From: Microvirga pakistanensis
GTDB lineage: Bacteria; Pseudomonadota; Alphaproteobacteria; Rhizobiales; Beijerinckiaceae
Assembly (NCBI RefSeq): GCF_004458765.1
Contig: NZ_SPJX01000012.1
Location: 124,001-188,000, forward strand
Direction of reading: 5' to 3'
Length of the DNA: 64,000 nt
Both the position numbers and the translations under genes were made by a program. Below, one piece after another: positions 45,115 through 52,783 of this stretch; the stretch's first letter is position 1; every line of letters starts with the position of its first letter. The notes beneath the pieces were generated by a model. That model was given only the letters and a program-made list of their open reading frames with translations, ran no database searches and was not told the DNA's origin.

Positions 45115-45936
45115 TCAGAGGTTGCCGCGCACGGACCAGAGCTCCGGGAAGAAGTAGCGGTCCAGCGCCTTGCGCAGATAGGTGACGCCCGTGCTGCCGC
45201 CGGTGCCGCGGCGCATGCCGATGATGCGCTCCACGGTCTTCATGTGCCGGAAGCGCCATTGCTGGAAGGAATCCTCGAGATCGACCAGCTCCTCGGCGAG
45301 TTCGTAGAGATCGAAATGCTCGTTCGAATGCCGGTAGATGTCCTCCCACACGGCCTCCACGCCGGGATGCGCGGTGTAGGGCTGCGTCACGTCGCGGTTC
45401 AGCACGTCGTCGGGAACGTCGTAGCCGCGGCGGGCCAGCAGGCGAAGAGCCTCGTCGTACAGGCTCGGCGCGCGATAGGCGGCGTCGAGCTGCACCGCGA
45501 GATCGCCGCGGTGCATGTGCGGCGCCATCTTCACGTCGTCCTTCGCTCCGAGCTTGAATTCCACGAGGCGGTATTGCCAGGACTGGAAGCCGGAGGAGCG
45601 GCCCAGCGCCGGCCTGAAGCTGAGATAGTCCGACGGCGTCATGGTGGAGAGCACCGTCCAGGCCTGGATCAGCTGTTCCTGGATCCGGTTGATGCGCGCC
45701 GTGCACTTGAAGGCGGGCGGCAGTTCGTCGGCGCGCAGATGCGCCAGCGCCGTGTCGAGCTCGCGGTTCAGGAGCTTGAGCCACAGCTCCATCACCTGAT
45801 GGATGGTGATGAACAGAAGCTCGTCATGCTCCTGGGTGAGGGGCTTTTGAGACGACAGAAGAGCGTCGAGCTGGAGATAATCCCCGTAGCTCATGCTCTC
45901 CGAGAAATCCGTGTGAATTCCGTCCGCCGCTGACAT
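45115..45936 (-). CDS. kynA: Tryptophan 2,3-dioxygenase
   Basis: A 273-residue heme enzyme that opens the indole ring of tryptophan to N-formylkynurenine. LFITIHQVMELWLK carries the distal histidine (H46), FRPALGRSSGFQSWQYR the substrate-binding arginine, and FRHMKTVERIIG with GTGGSTGVTYLR the heme-ligand and substrate regions. The start is the ATG at 45934-45936, preceded by GAGGGAAGG. It forms an operon with the kynureninase-like gene. Confidence 0.94.
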   Translation of the reverse strand: MSAADGIHTDFSESMSYGDYLQLDALLSSQKPLTQEHDELLFITIHQVMELWLKLLNRELDTALAHLRADELPPAFKCTARINRIQEQLIQAWTVLSTMTPSDYLSFRPALGRSSGFQSWQYRLVEFKLGAKDDVKMAPHMHRGDLAVQLDAAYRAPSLYDEALRLLARRGYDVPDDVLNRDVTQPYTAHPGVEAVWEDIYRHSNEHFDLYELAEELVDLEDSFQQWRFRHMKTVERIIGMRRGTGGSTGVTYLRKALDRYFFPELWSVRGNL

Positions 45937-46056
45937 GATGCCTTCCCTCGATACTGGTCCTGCCCGAGCACGTATCGTTCTCGGGTTGCGAAGAGGAAAT
46001 AGGGGAGGCGAGAACATCGTCACGCGACGATCGCATGGAAAGGGGGAACACGAACC

Positions 46057-46114
46057 TGTCTCAAAAGTAGAAGAAAGTACAGTAGACTCTACTTTTGGGT
46101 GTGATGCCTAGCGC
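46057..46114. repeat. Diverged AGCATCGG-type repeat
   Basis: TCTCAAAAGTAGA and TCTACTTTTGGGTGTGATGC form a palindrome in which GTGG has become GTAG. It is a diverged relative of the family, 27 bp from the next copy. Confidence 0.5.
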
Positions 46115-46140
46115 AACTTGCGGGCCCGGTTTTCCCGCAC

Positions 46141-46220
46141 CGACGATGCGCTCCTTGTAAAAAGCGAGTATCGGATGAATCCCGAAAGTGGATTCCACTT
46201 TCGGGTCCGATGCTCTAGCG
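46141..46220. repeat. AGCATCGG-type palindromic repeat, copy 4
   Basis: TATCGGATGAATCCCGAAAG, TGGAT, TCCACTTTCGGGTCCGATGC: the cleanest hairpin of the family (GAATCCCGAAAGTGGA against TCCACTTTCGGGTCC), ending TCTAGCG 37 bp before the DUF3297 gene. Confidence 0.75.
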
Positions 46221-46256
46221 TGCGGCCCGATTTGTCCCTGAACGGAGTACCCACGC

Positions 46257-46499
46257 ATGTCCGACGCACTTCCCGACCGCCTGTCCACCAACCCGAACAG
46301 CCCCTATTACAACGAGGAGCTGCTGGCCAAGGGCGTGGGCATCCGCTTCAACGGAGCCGAGAAGACCAACGTGGACGAGTATTGCGTCAGCGAGGGCTGG
46401 GTCCGCGTGATCGCCGGGAACGCGAAGGACCGCTTCGGCAATCCCATGACGATCAAGCTCAAGGGCACGGTCGAGCCCTACCTCCAGAGCGAGGCGTGA
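46257..46499 (+). CDS. DUF3297 family protein
   Basis: An 80-residue soluble protein, recognised from LPDRLSTNPNSPYYNEELL, GVGIRFNGAEKTNVDEYCVS and GNPMTIKLKGTVEPYL. Homologues are sometimes labelled glutathione peroxidase, without support. The function is unknown. It has one cysteine and no signal peptide. Confidence 0.85.
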   Translation: MSDALPDRLSTNPNSPYYNEELLAKGVGIRFNGAEKTNVDEYCVSEGWVRVIAGNAKDRFGNPMTIKLKGTVEPYLQSEA

Positions 46500-46518
46500 G
46501 CCTGCCGCCTCGGCGGCT

Positions 46519-46782
46519 TCAGGGATTGTTGCCGCCGGAGCCCGGCTGGGGCGGGGCCTTGCCGACCCGCGCGGGATCGGTGCCCTGAGGCGCATCCTCC
46601 GCGGGCTTCGCCTCGTCGGGTGCCGCCAGCTCATGGCTCGCCGGCTCGCGCGGCGGCGATCCGTCGTGCGGAGGAGCGCCGGTCACCAGCGCGCCGCCCA
46701 TGTAGGACGGCGGGTCGCTGGCCGGGAAGGAATATTCCGAGCCTGCATCGACGAGGTCGTCCTCTGATTTCTTCGCGGTCAC
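46519..46782 (-). CDS. Small disordered protein with SFPASDPPSY motif
   Basis: An 87-residue acidic, Pro-rich protein. The N-terminal DAGSEYSFPASDPPSYMGG motif recurs in short uncharacterised proteins of this order; the rest (APPHDGSPPREPASHELAAP and onward) appears disordered. The function is unknown. It is convergent with the DUF3297 gene, 19 bp apart. Confidence 0.7.
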   Translation of the reverse strand: MTAKKSEDDLVDAGSEYSFPASDPPSYMGGALVTGAPPHDGSPPREPASHELAAPDEAKPAEDAPQGTDPARVGKAPPQPGSGGNNP

Positions 46783-46963
46783 GGCCCATCCTCATGGTAT
46801 GGCGGTTGCGTCTTACGAGGAAATGTCGCTGGGCCCGGGATGTTCGGGGGAGCGTCAAATAATCCGGAGAGGCAGCGGGCGCGCGAGGCTGTCCAGCCGC
46901 CATGATCGGGTCTTGCGGAGGCTCCGCACACCCGGCGTCATGCTCGACCATCCGTCCTCCTCC

Positions 46964-47030
46964 CGTCATGGCCGGGCGTGCCCCGGCCATCCACGTGTTA
47001 TGCAGTGCGGGTCAACGCCGGAGATGACGA
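46964..47030. repeat. GLDPGIHV-type palindromic repeat, short copy
   Basis: CCGTCATGGCCGGGCGTGCC, CCGGCCATCCACGTGTTATG and ACGCCGGAGATGACG: outer and inner arms present, centre shortened. Confidence 0.6.
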
Positions 47031-47039
47031 CCCTATGGG

Positions 47040-47828
47040 CTATCTCCCGGAGAAGGCCGCGCGGGGGCCGACGAGCCCGAACATCGCGCCCTGCGGATCG
47101 CTCGCGACGATGATGTGGACGCCGCCCGGGACTTCGGCGGGGCCGTAATGGATCGTGCCGCCGTTCTCCGAGACGGCCTGCGCCGCGCGGTCGATCTCCT
47201 CGACGCCGAAATAGAAGGTCCAGGCCGGGGGAGGGCCGCCCTCCGTCCGGTTCATCATTGCGCCGATGGTTTGGCCCTGGTGCGTGATGAACTGATAGTC
47301 GCCCATCTCCCCCATCGGCATCGCATCGCCTTTCTCCCAGCCGAACAGATCGGCGTAGAACGCGAGCGCCGATGTCTGATCGCGGGCGGCGAGCTCGTTC
47401 CAGTGGCAATGGCCGCGCTCGGTCGGGGAGAAGGCCGTGCTCGTGGCGTCCATGGCGCCACGCATCACGTAGAACAGGACCCCTTGCGGATCGGCCAGCA
47501 TCGCGAGCCGGCCCACGCCCGGGATGTCGGTGGGCGGCATGGGCTGAGCGCCGCCGGCCTGCACCACGCGGGCCGCCGCCGCGTCGACGTTCTCAACGCC
47601 CACATAGCCTAGCCAGATCGGTCGCATGCCAGCATTCTCGGCTCCCGCCGGGAGCGTCATGAACCCGGCCACGTCCGTGCCGTCGATCCCGAAGAGGCGG
47701 TAGCCCCTGTCGGATCCCTCCGCGGGCCGGCTCCGCCAGCCGATCACGGCGCCATAGAACCGCGCCGCCGCGTCGGCGTCGGTGGTCAGGAGTTCGTACC
47801 AGACGAAATCGCCATGCTGATTGGCCAT
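47040..47828 (-). CDS. VOC family protein with two glyoxalase-like domains
   Basis: A 262-residue protein made of two vicinal-oxygen-chelate domains (about 1-120 and 130-255). Each has the pattern of the 27 kDa antigen/CFP30B-like group: FVWYELLTTDADAAARFYGA and CHWNELAARDQTSALAFYAD, then DVAGFMTLPAG and TIGAMMNRTEGG. No substrate is known. It lies 10 bp downstream of the DUF1428 gene on the same strand, so both may answer to the adjacent MarR regulator. Confidence 0.88.
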   Translation of the reverse strand: MANQHGDFVWYELLTTDADAAARFYGAVIGWRSRPAEGSDRGYRLFGIDGTDVAGFMTLPAGAENAGMRPIWLGYVGVENVDAAAARVVQAGGAQPMPPTDIPGVGRLAMLADPQGVLFYVMRGAMDATSTAFSPTERGHCHWNELAARDQTSALAFYADLFGWEKGDAMPMGEMGDYQFITHQGQTIGAMMNRTEGGPPPAWTFYFGVEEIDRAAQAVSENGGTIHYGPAEVPGGVHIIVASDPQGAMFGLVGPRAAFSGR

Positions 47829-47838
47829 CGGGGATCTC

Positions 47839-48192
47839 CTACACGTCGAGGATCGGCGCGAAGCCGCCGAAGATCATTCGTTTGGCGTCGAAGGGCATCT
47901 CGTCGGCCATGGCCTTCATGCGCGGATCGGTCATGATCTTGTGGTTCGCCGCGTCCCGGACCTCCTTCGAGGGATACTCAATCCAGCTGAACACCACCAC
48001 CTCGCCGTCCTGCGCCTTCACGGCCATGCGGAAATCGGTGAGCTTGCCGTCCGGCACGTCGTCGCCCCAGCACTCGACCATGCGGGTCGCGCCGAATTCC
48101 TTGAACAGCGGCGCGGCGGACGCAGCGTGCCTGCGGTACTCTTCCTTCCTGTCGGCCGGCACGGCCAGAACGAATCCATCCACGTACGGCAT
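47839..48192 (-). CDS. DUF1428 family protein
   Basis: A 117-residue ferredoxin-like-fold protein: [55 protein letters not shown] and the C-terminal [11 protein letters not shown] are family signatures. The function is unknown. The ATG at 48190-48192 has GGGAG upstream. It is divergent from the marR gene across a 59-bp control region containing a palindromic operator. Confidence 0.9.
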   Translation of the reverse strand: MPYVDGFVLAVPADRKEEYRRHAASAAPLFKEFGATRMVECWGDDVPDGKLTDFRMAVKAQDGEVVVFSWIEYPSKEVRDAANHKIMTDPRMKAMADEMPFDAKRMIFGGFAPILDV

Positions 48193-48217
48193 CGGCGTCT
48201 CCCATCTGTCTCTGTTC

Positions 48218-48245
48218 TTGACATTTAGGTTGATATCAACATAAT
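48218..48245 (+). promoter_or_regulatory. marR promoter with internal operator
   Basis: TTGACA (48218-48223) and CATAAT (48240-48245) are spaced 16 bp. Between them lies the perfect 12-bp palindrome GTTGATATCAAC (48229-48240), a typical MarR-dimer site. The transcript would begin at about the start codon, and GAGG is only one base before it, so the mRNA may be leaderless. Confidence 0.6.
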
Positions 48246-48251
48246 CGAGGC

Positions 48252-48725
48252 ATGTCAAACAGCCGTGCCGACTCGTTCGAAACGACCCTCCTGGTGCGTG
48301 ACACCTGCCTGTGCCTGCATGCGCAGCGGGCCGCGCGGACGCTGTCCCGGCTCTTCGACGAGGCGTTCCAGCCCCTCGGGCTCACCTCCGGACAGTTCTC
48401 CCTTCTCAATGCCCTCAACCGGCCGAAGCCGCCGGCGATCGGGGCGGTCGCGCACCTGCTCGCCATGGACCGGACGACCCTGACGGCGGCCCTGAAGCCG
48501 CTCGAGCGCGACGGTTTCGTGGCCGTGACCGTGGACCCTGACGACCGCCGCAGCCGCCTTCTGCACCTCACCGAGAAGGGGCGAAGCCTGCTGGCCGCGG
48601 CGGTGCCGGTCTGGCGCGACCTTCATGCGGCCGTCGAAGCGCAGCTCCCGGGCCTCGAGCCGGACCGCGTGCGCGGCGCCCTGAACAGCCTCGCCCGATC
48701 CGGACCGTCGAAGAAGGGGCGCTAG
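48252..48725 (+). CDS. MarR family transcriptional regulator
   Basis: A 157-residue winged-helix repressor. The DNA-binding part is [39 protein letters not shown] and [16 protein letters not shown], the last being the wing with the conserved D-R-R. Two N-terminal cysteines ([11 protein letters not shown]) could sense oxidants or electrophiles, as in OhrR/DUF24-like relatives. It probably represses itself and the divergent DUF1428-VOC pair through the palindrome at 48229-48240. Confidence 0.9.
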   Translation: MSNSRADSFETTLLVRDTCLCLHAQRAARTLSRLFDEAFQPLGLTSGQFSLLNALNRPKPPAIGAVAHLLAMDRTTLTAALKPLERDGFVAVTVDPDDRRSRLLHLTEKGRSLLAAAVPVWRDLHAAVEAQLPGLEPDRVRGALNSLARSGPSKKGR

Positions 48726-48755
48726 GGCCCTTCCTTCATCGTCTCGCCTCTCCTC

Positions 48756-48862
48756 CGTCATCCCCAGGCTTGGCCTGGGGATCCACGTCTTCTGACGTTG
48801 CGCTTCCAAGACGTGGATGGCCGTGACAAGCACGGCCATGACGAGAGCGGGTCATGACGAGA
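48756..48862. repeat. GLDPGIHV-type palindromic intergenic repeat, copy 3
   Basis: CGTCATCCCCAGGCTTGGCC, TGGGGATCCACGTCTTCTGA, then CCAAGACGTGGATGGCCGTG and GCCATGACGAGAG. Its spacer TGACGTTGCGCTTCCAAG is the same as in copy 1 (226-340), showing the two share recent ancestry. Confidence 0.8.
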
Positions 48863-49010
48863 GGGGCTGTGGGGGAGGCGCCGTGACGGGTGGGAAACGG
48901 TGCGCCCGTCGGAACGCAACCCGGCCCGACGACTGGACGCGGGACCATCGCGCCCAAGATTCAAGACAAGCTTGCCGAGGAGGCTCGTCCTCGAGAAAGG
49001 CTTGTCCCGC

Positions 49011-49313
49011 ATGGTCTCACGCAGGACTCATAGGCGAATCTCCGCGGTCGCGGCGGCGGCCATCCTGGCGGGGTCGCAGGCGCTGGCCCATAGCTGGTAT
49101 CCGGCCTGGTGCTGCAGCGACCACGATTGCCGCGAACTGGGGGGCGTCAGGGGTGAAACCGTCACCGAAACGGAGGACGGCTACCGGCTCTGGGACGGCC
49201 GCCTGATCCGTCGGGAGAATGCCAAGCCGTCGCCCGACCGGCACTTCCACATGTGCGAGGAGCCCACCACCCGGGCCATCGTCTGCTTCTTCGCCCCGCA
49301 GGGACAATCATGA
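49011..49313 (+). CDS. Small secreted Cys-rich protein
   Basis: A 100-residue protein with a signal peptide (RRISAVAAAAILAGSQALA, cleavage after ALA). The mature part starts HSWYPAWCCSDHDCRELGG and has further cysteines at HMCEEP and IVCFF, giving likely disulfides. The HSWYP-CCSDHDC pattern recurs in uncharacterised periplasmic proteins of this order. The ATG at 49011 is chosen over an earlier frame because it places the signal peptide correctly. Its stop overlaps the next start by 4 bp (ATGA). Confidence 0.8.
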   Translation: MVSRRTHRRISAVAAAAILAGSQALAHSWYPAWCCSDHDCRELGGVRGETVTETEDGYRLWDGRLIRRENAKPSPDRHFHMCEEPTTRAIVCFFAPQGQS

Positions 49314-49996
49314 GGGCGGCCCGCCGCATGGCGGTTCTCGGCGCGGCGCTGCTCGCCCTCTCGGCCGCGCCGTCCCGGTCCCAGCCGCTTCCCGATCCCG
49401 GCCTTGAGGCCGCGGACCCGCCGGGCCTGCCCCCGATCGGCAAGTGGATGCTCACGGCGCAGGGCGTGCCGTCGGATTGGCTCGGGGAAATCTACCAGGG
49501 CAAGGTTCTGCGCGAGCCGATCAACGTGATCGTCATCGACGACGCCGCCGTCAGCGCGCAGGATGCGACCGCGCGGCTGCTCGCGGCGGCGGCGCGGGCG
49601 GGCTATCCCGTCCGCCTTGGGCATTCCACCGGCTACCAGGCGCTGATCGGCCGAGAGCTTTATGCGCAGCTGCCCAAGGGCTGGGACGACGCCCTGTCCG
49701 ACGAGGTGTTCGAGCTCAGCAACAATCATGGCCGGCTCTTCGGCCCCTACCGGCTGGGGCCATCCTATCTCTTCACGGGAGCCTTCAGCCGCGAGCGGGT
49801 CGACCCGTTCCGCTGGCCGGGCCATCGCTACGCGTCCTTCAACCAGGCCCGGGACGATTTCGCCCGGCGGCTCGACCGCAGCACCGCCTACAAGGCGGCA
49901 GGGTCCGTCAGCCTCGGCAACAGCCTGACGGACGATCCGGCGCTGACGACCGGCGATCACGACGGACAGGCGGCTGTCCTGCGGGCGAGCCGATAG
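49310..49996 (+). CDS. Secreted protein of unknown function
   Basis: A 228-residue protein with a signal peptide (MAVLGAALLALSAAPSRSQ). The mature part includes GKWMLTAQGVPSDWLGEIYQ, INVIVIDDAAVSAQDATARL, YPVRLGHSTGYQALIGRELY and NNHGRLFGPYRLG. Such proteins are widespread in this order without assigned function. It is translationally coupled to the Cys-rich gene, so the two secreted proteins may work together. Confidence 0.8.
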   Translation: MRAARRMAVLGAALLALSAAPSRSQPLPDPGLEAADPPGLPPIGKWMLTAQGVPSDWLGEIYQGKVLREPINVIVIDDAAVSAQDATARLLAAAARAGYPVRLGHSTGYQALIGRELYAQLPKGWDDALSDEVFELSNNHGRLFGPYRLGPSYLFTGAFSRERVDPFRWPGHRYASFNQARDDFARRLDRSTAYKAAGSVSLGNSLTDDPALTTGDHDGQAAVLRASR

Positions 49997-50001
49997 CGCG
50001 C

Positions 50002-51012
50002 TTAAGGGTGGGTCCCGGCGAGGAAGCCCGCGAACGCCTTCGGGTCCACGTTGCCGCCGCTGATGATGACGCCGACGCGCTTGCCCTTGCAGGGCACGAT
50101 TCCGTGGAGGGCCGCCGCCGCGGCGAGGCAGCCCGTGGGCTCCACCACGATCTTCATGCGCTCGGCGAAGAAGCGCATCGTGTCCACCAGCATGCTGTCG
50201 CTCACCGTCACCATGTCGTTCACGAGCGCGCGGATGATCGGGAAGGTCTTCTGGCCGATATACGTGGTCTGGGCTCCGTCCGCGATGGTGACGGGCACCG
50301 GGATGCGCACGATGGCGCCTGTGCGGAAGGATTGCTGCGCGTCGTTGCCCGCTTCCGGCTCCACGCCGTAGATGCGGCAGGCGGGGGAGAGCGCCCGGGC
50401 GGCGAGCGCCGAGCCCGCCAGCAGCCCGCCTCCGCCGACGCAGACGAGCAGCATGTCGAGTGGCCCGACCTCCTCGATCAGTTCCTTCGTGGCGGTGCCC
50501 TGGCCGGCGATCACGTCCTCGTGGTCATAAGGTGGGATGAGCGTCAGGCCGCGCTCGGCCGAGAGCCTGCGGCCGATCTCCTCCCGGTCCTCGCTGTAGC
50601 GGTCGTAGAGCACCACCTCGCCGCCATAGCCCTTGGTGGCGGCCACCTTCATGGCGGGCGCGTCCTTGGGCATGATGATCACGGTCGGCACGTTCTGGAG
50701 CTGGCCCGCATAGGCGATGGCCTGCGCGTGATTGCCCGAGGAGAACGCCACCACGCCGCGCCGCTTCGCGTCGTCCGGCAGCCGCGCGATGGCGTTGTAG
50801 GCCCCGCGGAACTTGAAGGCGCCGCCCCGCTGCAGGTTCTCCGCCTTGAAGAACAGCTTGGCGCCGGTGCGCTCGTCGGCCGTGCGAGAGGTGAGCACGG
50901 GCGTGCGATGGGCCACATCCGCGATCCGCCACGCCGCCGTGGTCACGTCGTCGTAGGTGGGAAGGCTCGGCTTGTCGGCGGGGGCAGGCGCGGCGGGGTT
51001 CGTGATCGTCAT
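50002..51012 (-). CDS. Threonine/serine dehydratase family enzyme
   Basis: A 336-residue fold-type II PLP enzyme without a regulatory ACT domain, as in catabolic threonine dehydratases or hydroxyaspartate dehydratases. K67 in FKFRGAYN binds PLP, SSGNHAQAIAYA is the substrate loop and VCVGGGGLLAG the phosphate-binding loop. It would deaminate L-threonine, serine or threo-hydroxyaspartate; which one is not decidable here. A charged or Pro-rich N-terminal tail of about 15 residues precedes the fold. It is convergent with the secreted-protein gene, 5 bp between stops. Confidence 0.9.
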   Translation of the reverse strand: MTITNPAAPAPADKPSLPTYDDVTTAAWRIADVAHRTPVLTSRTADERTGAKLFFKAENLQRGGAFKFRGAYNAIARLPDDAKRRGVVAFSSGNHAQAIAYAGQLQNVPTVIIMPKDAPAMKVAATKGYGGEVVLYDRYSEDREEIGRRLSAERGLTLIPPYDHEDVIAGQGTATKELIEEVGPLDMLLVCVGGGGLLAGSALAARALSPACRIYGVEPEAGNDAQQSFRTGAIVRIPVPVTIADGAQTTYIGQKTFPIIRALVNDMVTVSDSMLVDTMRFFAERMKIVVEPTGCLAAAAALHGIVPCKGKRVGVIISGGNVDPKAFAGFLAGTHP

Positions 51013-51202
51013 GGCTCATCCTACGCGATGCAGGTTCCCGGGAGGAGCCTGCCGGTCTCTCAAGGTTCGGTTCTCTCCGGCAGGCATAGCATGTGTGGGA
51101 ACCTGGACAAGGCGCATGTCGCGGCCGTGGGCAGGGGCATGACGGAGAGGTGTCGTCAGCCTCTCCCGGTCATGCCCTCCTCGTCGTCACCGACCCTCTC
51201 CA

Positions 51203-51340
51203 CGTCATGCCCGGCGCTTTAAGCCGGACCCGAAGGGCCGCGCCGAGGGCATGGACTTCCACCTCTTTGACCCGGCGCGGTTCGTCAAGACGTGGATGGC
51301 CGCAACAGGCGCGGCCATGATGGCAGGAGACCATGACGGC
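51203..51340. repeat. GLDPGIHV-type repeat interrupted by another block
   Basis: CGTCATGCCCGGCGCTTTAA, then a foreign block with CGGACCCGAAGGGCCGC, then AAGACGTGGATGGCCGCAAC and GCGGCCATGATGG. The outer arms belong to the family; the middle resembles the 3' flank of the AGCATCGG repeat. Confidence 0.6.
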
Positions 51341-51434
51341 GCAGTGCGGGGGTGACGGTGTGGGAGCGACACGTCTCTGCGAAGCGCGACGGGTGAACTC
51401 CCCTTAAGGGCAGCCGCCGTCACGGCGCGGCGGC

Positions 51435-51459
51435 GGAACGCTGGCCAGCCGAAGCCGTT
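51435..51459 (+). promoter_or_regulatory. EcfG (general stress sigma factor) promoter
   Basis: GGAAC (51435-51439), 16 bases, CGTT (51456-51459): an exact match to the consensus, with its -10 element 33 bp upstream of the hemerythrin gene. Confidence 0.8.
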
Positions 51460-51492
51460 CTCCGCTGAAGCAATCTCGAGAGGAGGCTCGCC

Positions 51493-52581
51493 ATGGATCT
51501 GTGGCGGATGATTTTGTCGGAGCACGCGAATATCGAGGAGCTCTGCCGCGAGGTGATCGACGCGACACCGACGGGCCCCAACAGCCGCGCTGAATTGTTT
51601 GCCGATCTGCAGGACGAGTTCGAGCGCCACATTTCGGCCAAGCAGAACGTTCTCTATCCGGCGCTTGCCGAGGACGGACGCACGGAAACCTATCTTCACG
51701 AGCTCGACGACGAGCATCGCGACATTCAACGCAGGCTCGATGCGCTCGCCGCCCAGCCGAACAAGAACACGCGCCAATGGGCGCTCGACTTCAAGGAACT
51801 CGTCGGCGTGATCCGCCACGCCTTCAGCCTGGAGGAGAACGGCGCCCTGGTGGCGGCCCGCGGGATCATCTCCGGTGAGGAAGCGGATGCGCTGCGGCGC
51901 GCCTACGAGCGCGAGAAGATCGCCTCCTACGAGGCGTCGCGCTGGTTCATGCCGCAGGCGATGATGCCAAGCCGCTACGGCATGCCGACGGGCCTCACCT
52001 TCGGCGTTCTGGCGGGCGCGCTCGCCATCGGCGGCGCCGCCCTGGCCTGGAGCCTGTCGAAGGGCACGACCTCGCGGGCGAACCGTCCCTTGCGTCCCGC
52101 GCCGCGCCGTCCCCAGCCCCCGTTCCCGCTCGACAGCGGCGTGATCGACCGCTCCCTGAGCCGCCGCGGCCTGGAAGGCCGCGCCTCCTCCGGTCCCGCG
52201 GGAGCCTCGCGCGGCATGGCTTCCTCACGCAGCACGGGCTCAGATCAGGGCTTGGGGGTGTCTTCGGGCATAGGAGCCGTTGCAGGTTCTTCGTTCGATG
52301 CAGACGGATCGCGGTCCACGGGCGCAGCCGGCTCCACCGCCGGGCGGACGGACCGCCCGGCATCGGGCGACACGGGCGCGGCCGGTTCGGGCGCGGGATC
52401 GGACGAGCATTGGTTCTCGTCCGCCAATCCGCCTCGTGCGCCCTCCGGCCTCTCGACGCCCCTGCAGCCCGGCGGAACCTCCCCCGGCACCAGCCCGGCC
52501 GCCTCGGTCGGCTCCATCGGCACCGGCGGCGGCCAGACGGAGAACCGGGACACAGGCACGCCGAAGACCGGCGGAGCCTGA
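51493..52581 (+). CDS. Hemerythrin HHE domain protein with disordered tail
   Basis: A 362-residue protein. Residues 1 to about 150 form a hemerythrin-like four-helix bundle with iron-ligand candidates in [41 protein letters not shown] and [14 protein letters not shown] hydrophobic segment at about 170-190 ([20 protein letters not shown]) may anchor it to the membrane. The last 165 residues are Ser/Gly/Pro-rich and disordered. HHE proteins of this kind sense or scavenge oxygen, NO or iron. The EcfG promoter upstream puts it in the general stress regulon. AGAGGAGG precedes the ATG. Confidence 0.88.
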   Translation: MDLWRMILSEHANIEELCREVIDATPTGPNSRAELFADLQDEFERHISAKQNVLYPALAEDGRTETYLHELDDEHRDIQRRLDALAAQPNKNTRQWALDFKELVGVIRHAFSLEENGALVAARGIISGEEADALRRAYEREKIASYEASRWFMPQAMMPSRYGMPTGLTFGVLAGALAIGGAALAWSLSKGTTSRANRPLRPAPRRPQPPFPLDSGVIDRSLSRRGLEGRASSGPAGASRGMASSRSTGSDQGLGVSSGIGAVAGSSFDADGSRSTGAAGSTAGRTDRPASGDTGAAGSGAGSDEHWFSSANPPRAPSGLSTPLQPGGTSPGTSPAASVGSIGTGGGQTENRDTGTPKTGGA

Positions 52582-52621
52582 GGCTCGACAGGCGGGATCG
52601 GCGAGGGCCGATCCGGCGTCG

Positions 52622-52651
52622 GAGCTGATTCCACGCCCGTGGAACCAGCTC
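52622..52651 (+). terminator. Rho-independent terminator of the hemerythrin gene
   Basis: GAGCTGATTCCACG and CGTGGAACCAGCTC form a 14-bp stem with one mismatch and a 2-base gap, followed by TTTTCT, 41 bp after the stop codon. Confidence 0.75.
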
Positions 52652-52657
52652 TTTTCT

Positions 52658-52689
52658 CCGCCTCGCCGCACGATCGTGCGGCGAGGCGG
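52658..52689. repeat. Perfect 32-bp palindrome
   Basis: CCGCCTCGCCGCACGA is followed directly by its exact complement TCGTGCGGCGAGGCGG. It starts 7 bp after the preceding terminator and lies 95 bp upstream of the beta-lactamase-like gene. It could be a second terminator arm or a protein-binding site. Confidence 0.6.
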
Positions 52690-52783
52690 ATACCTTCGTC
52701 GAACGATGCCCGCAATCCCGGCCCGCTTACCTTCCCGAAAGCTCCTGTGTTCTAGAACCGGTCTTCCGAAAGGGAGATGCTCG

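Larger units (their letters stand above)
45937..46256. other. Intergenic region rich in palindromic repeats
   Basis: The 320 bp between kynA and the DUF3297 gene contain two adjacent repeat copies (46057-46114 and 46141-46220). No further gene is seen; divergent promoters must lie here. Confidence 0.5.
51013..51492. other. Intergenic region with repeat and EcfG promoter
   Basis: The 480 bp between the dehydratase and hemerythrin genes contain a long disrupted GLDPGIHV-type repeat (51203-51340), the block CGGACCCGAAGGGCCGC (51225-51241) also found after the RTX gene, and the EcfG promoter at 51435-51459. No gene is seen. Confidence 0.5.
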
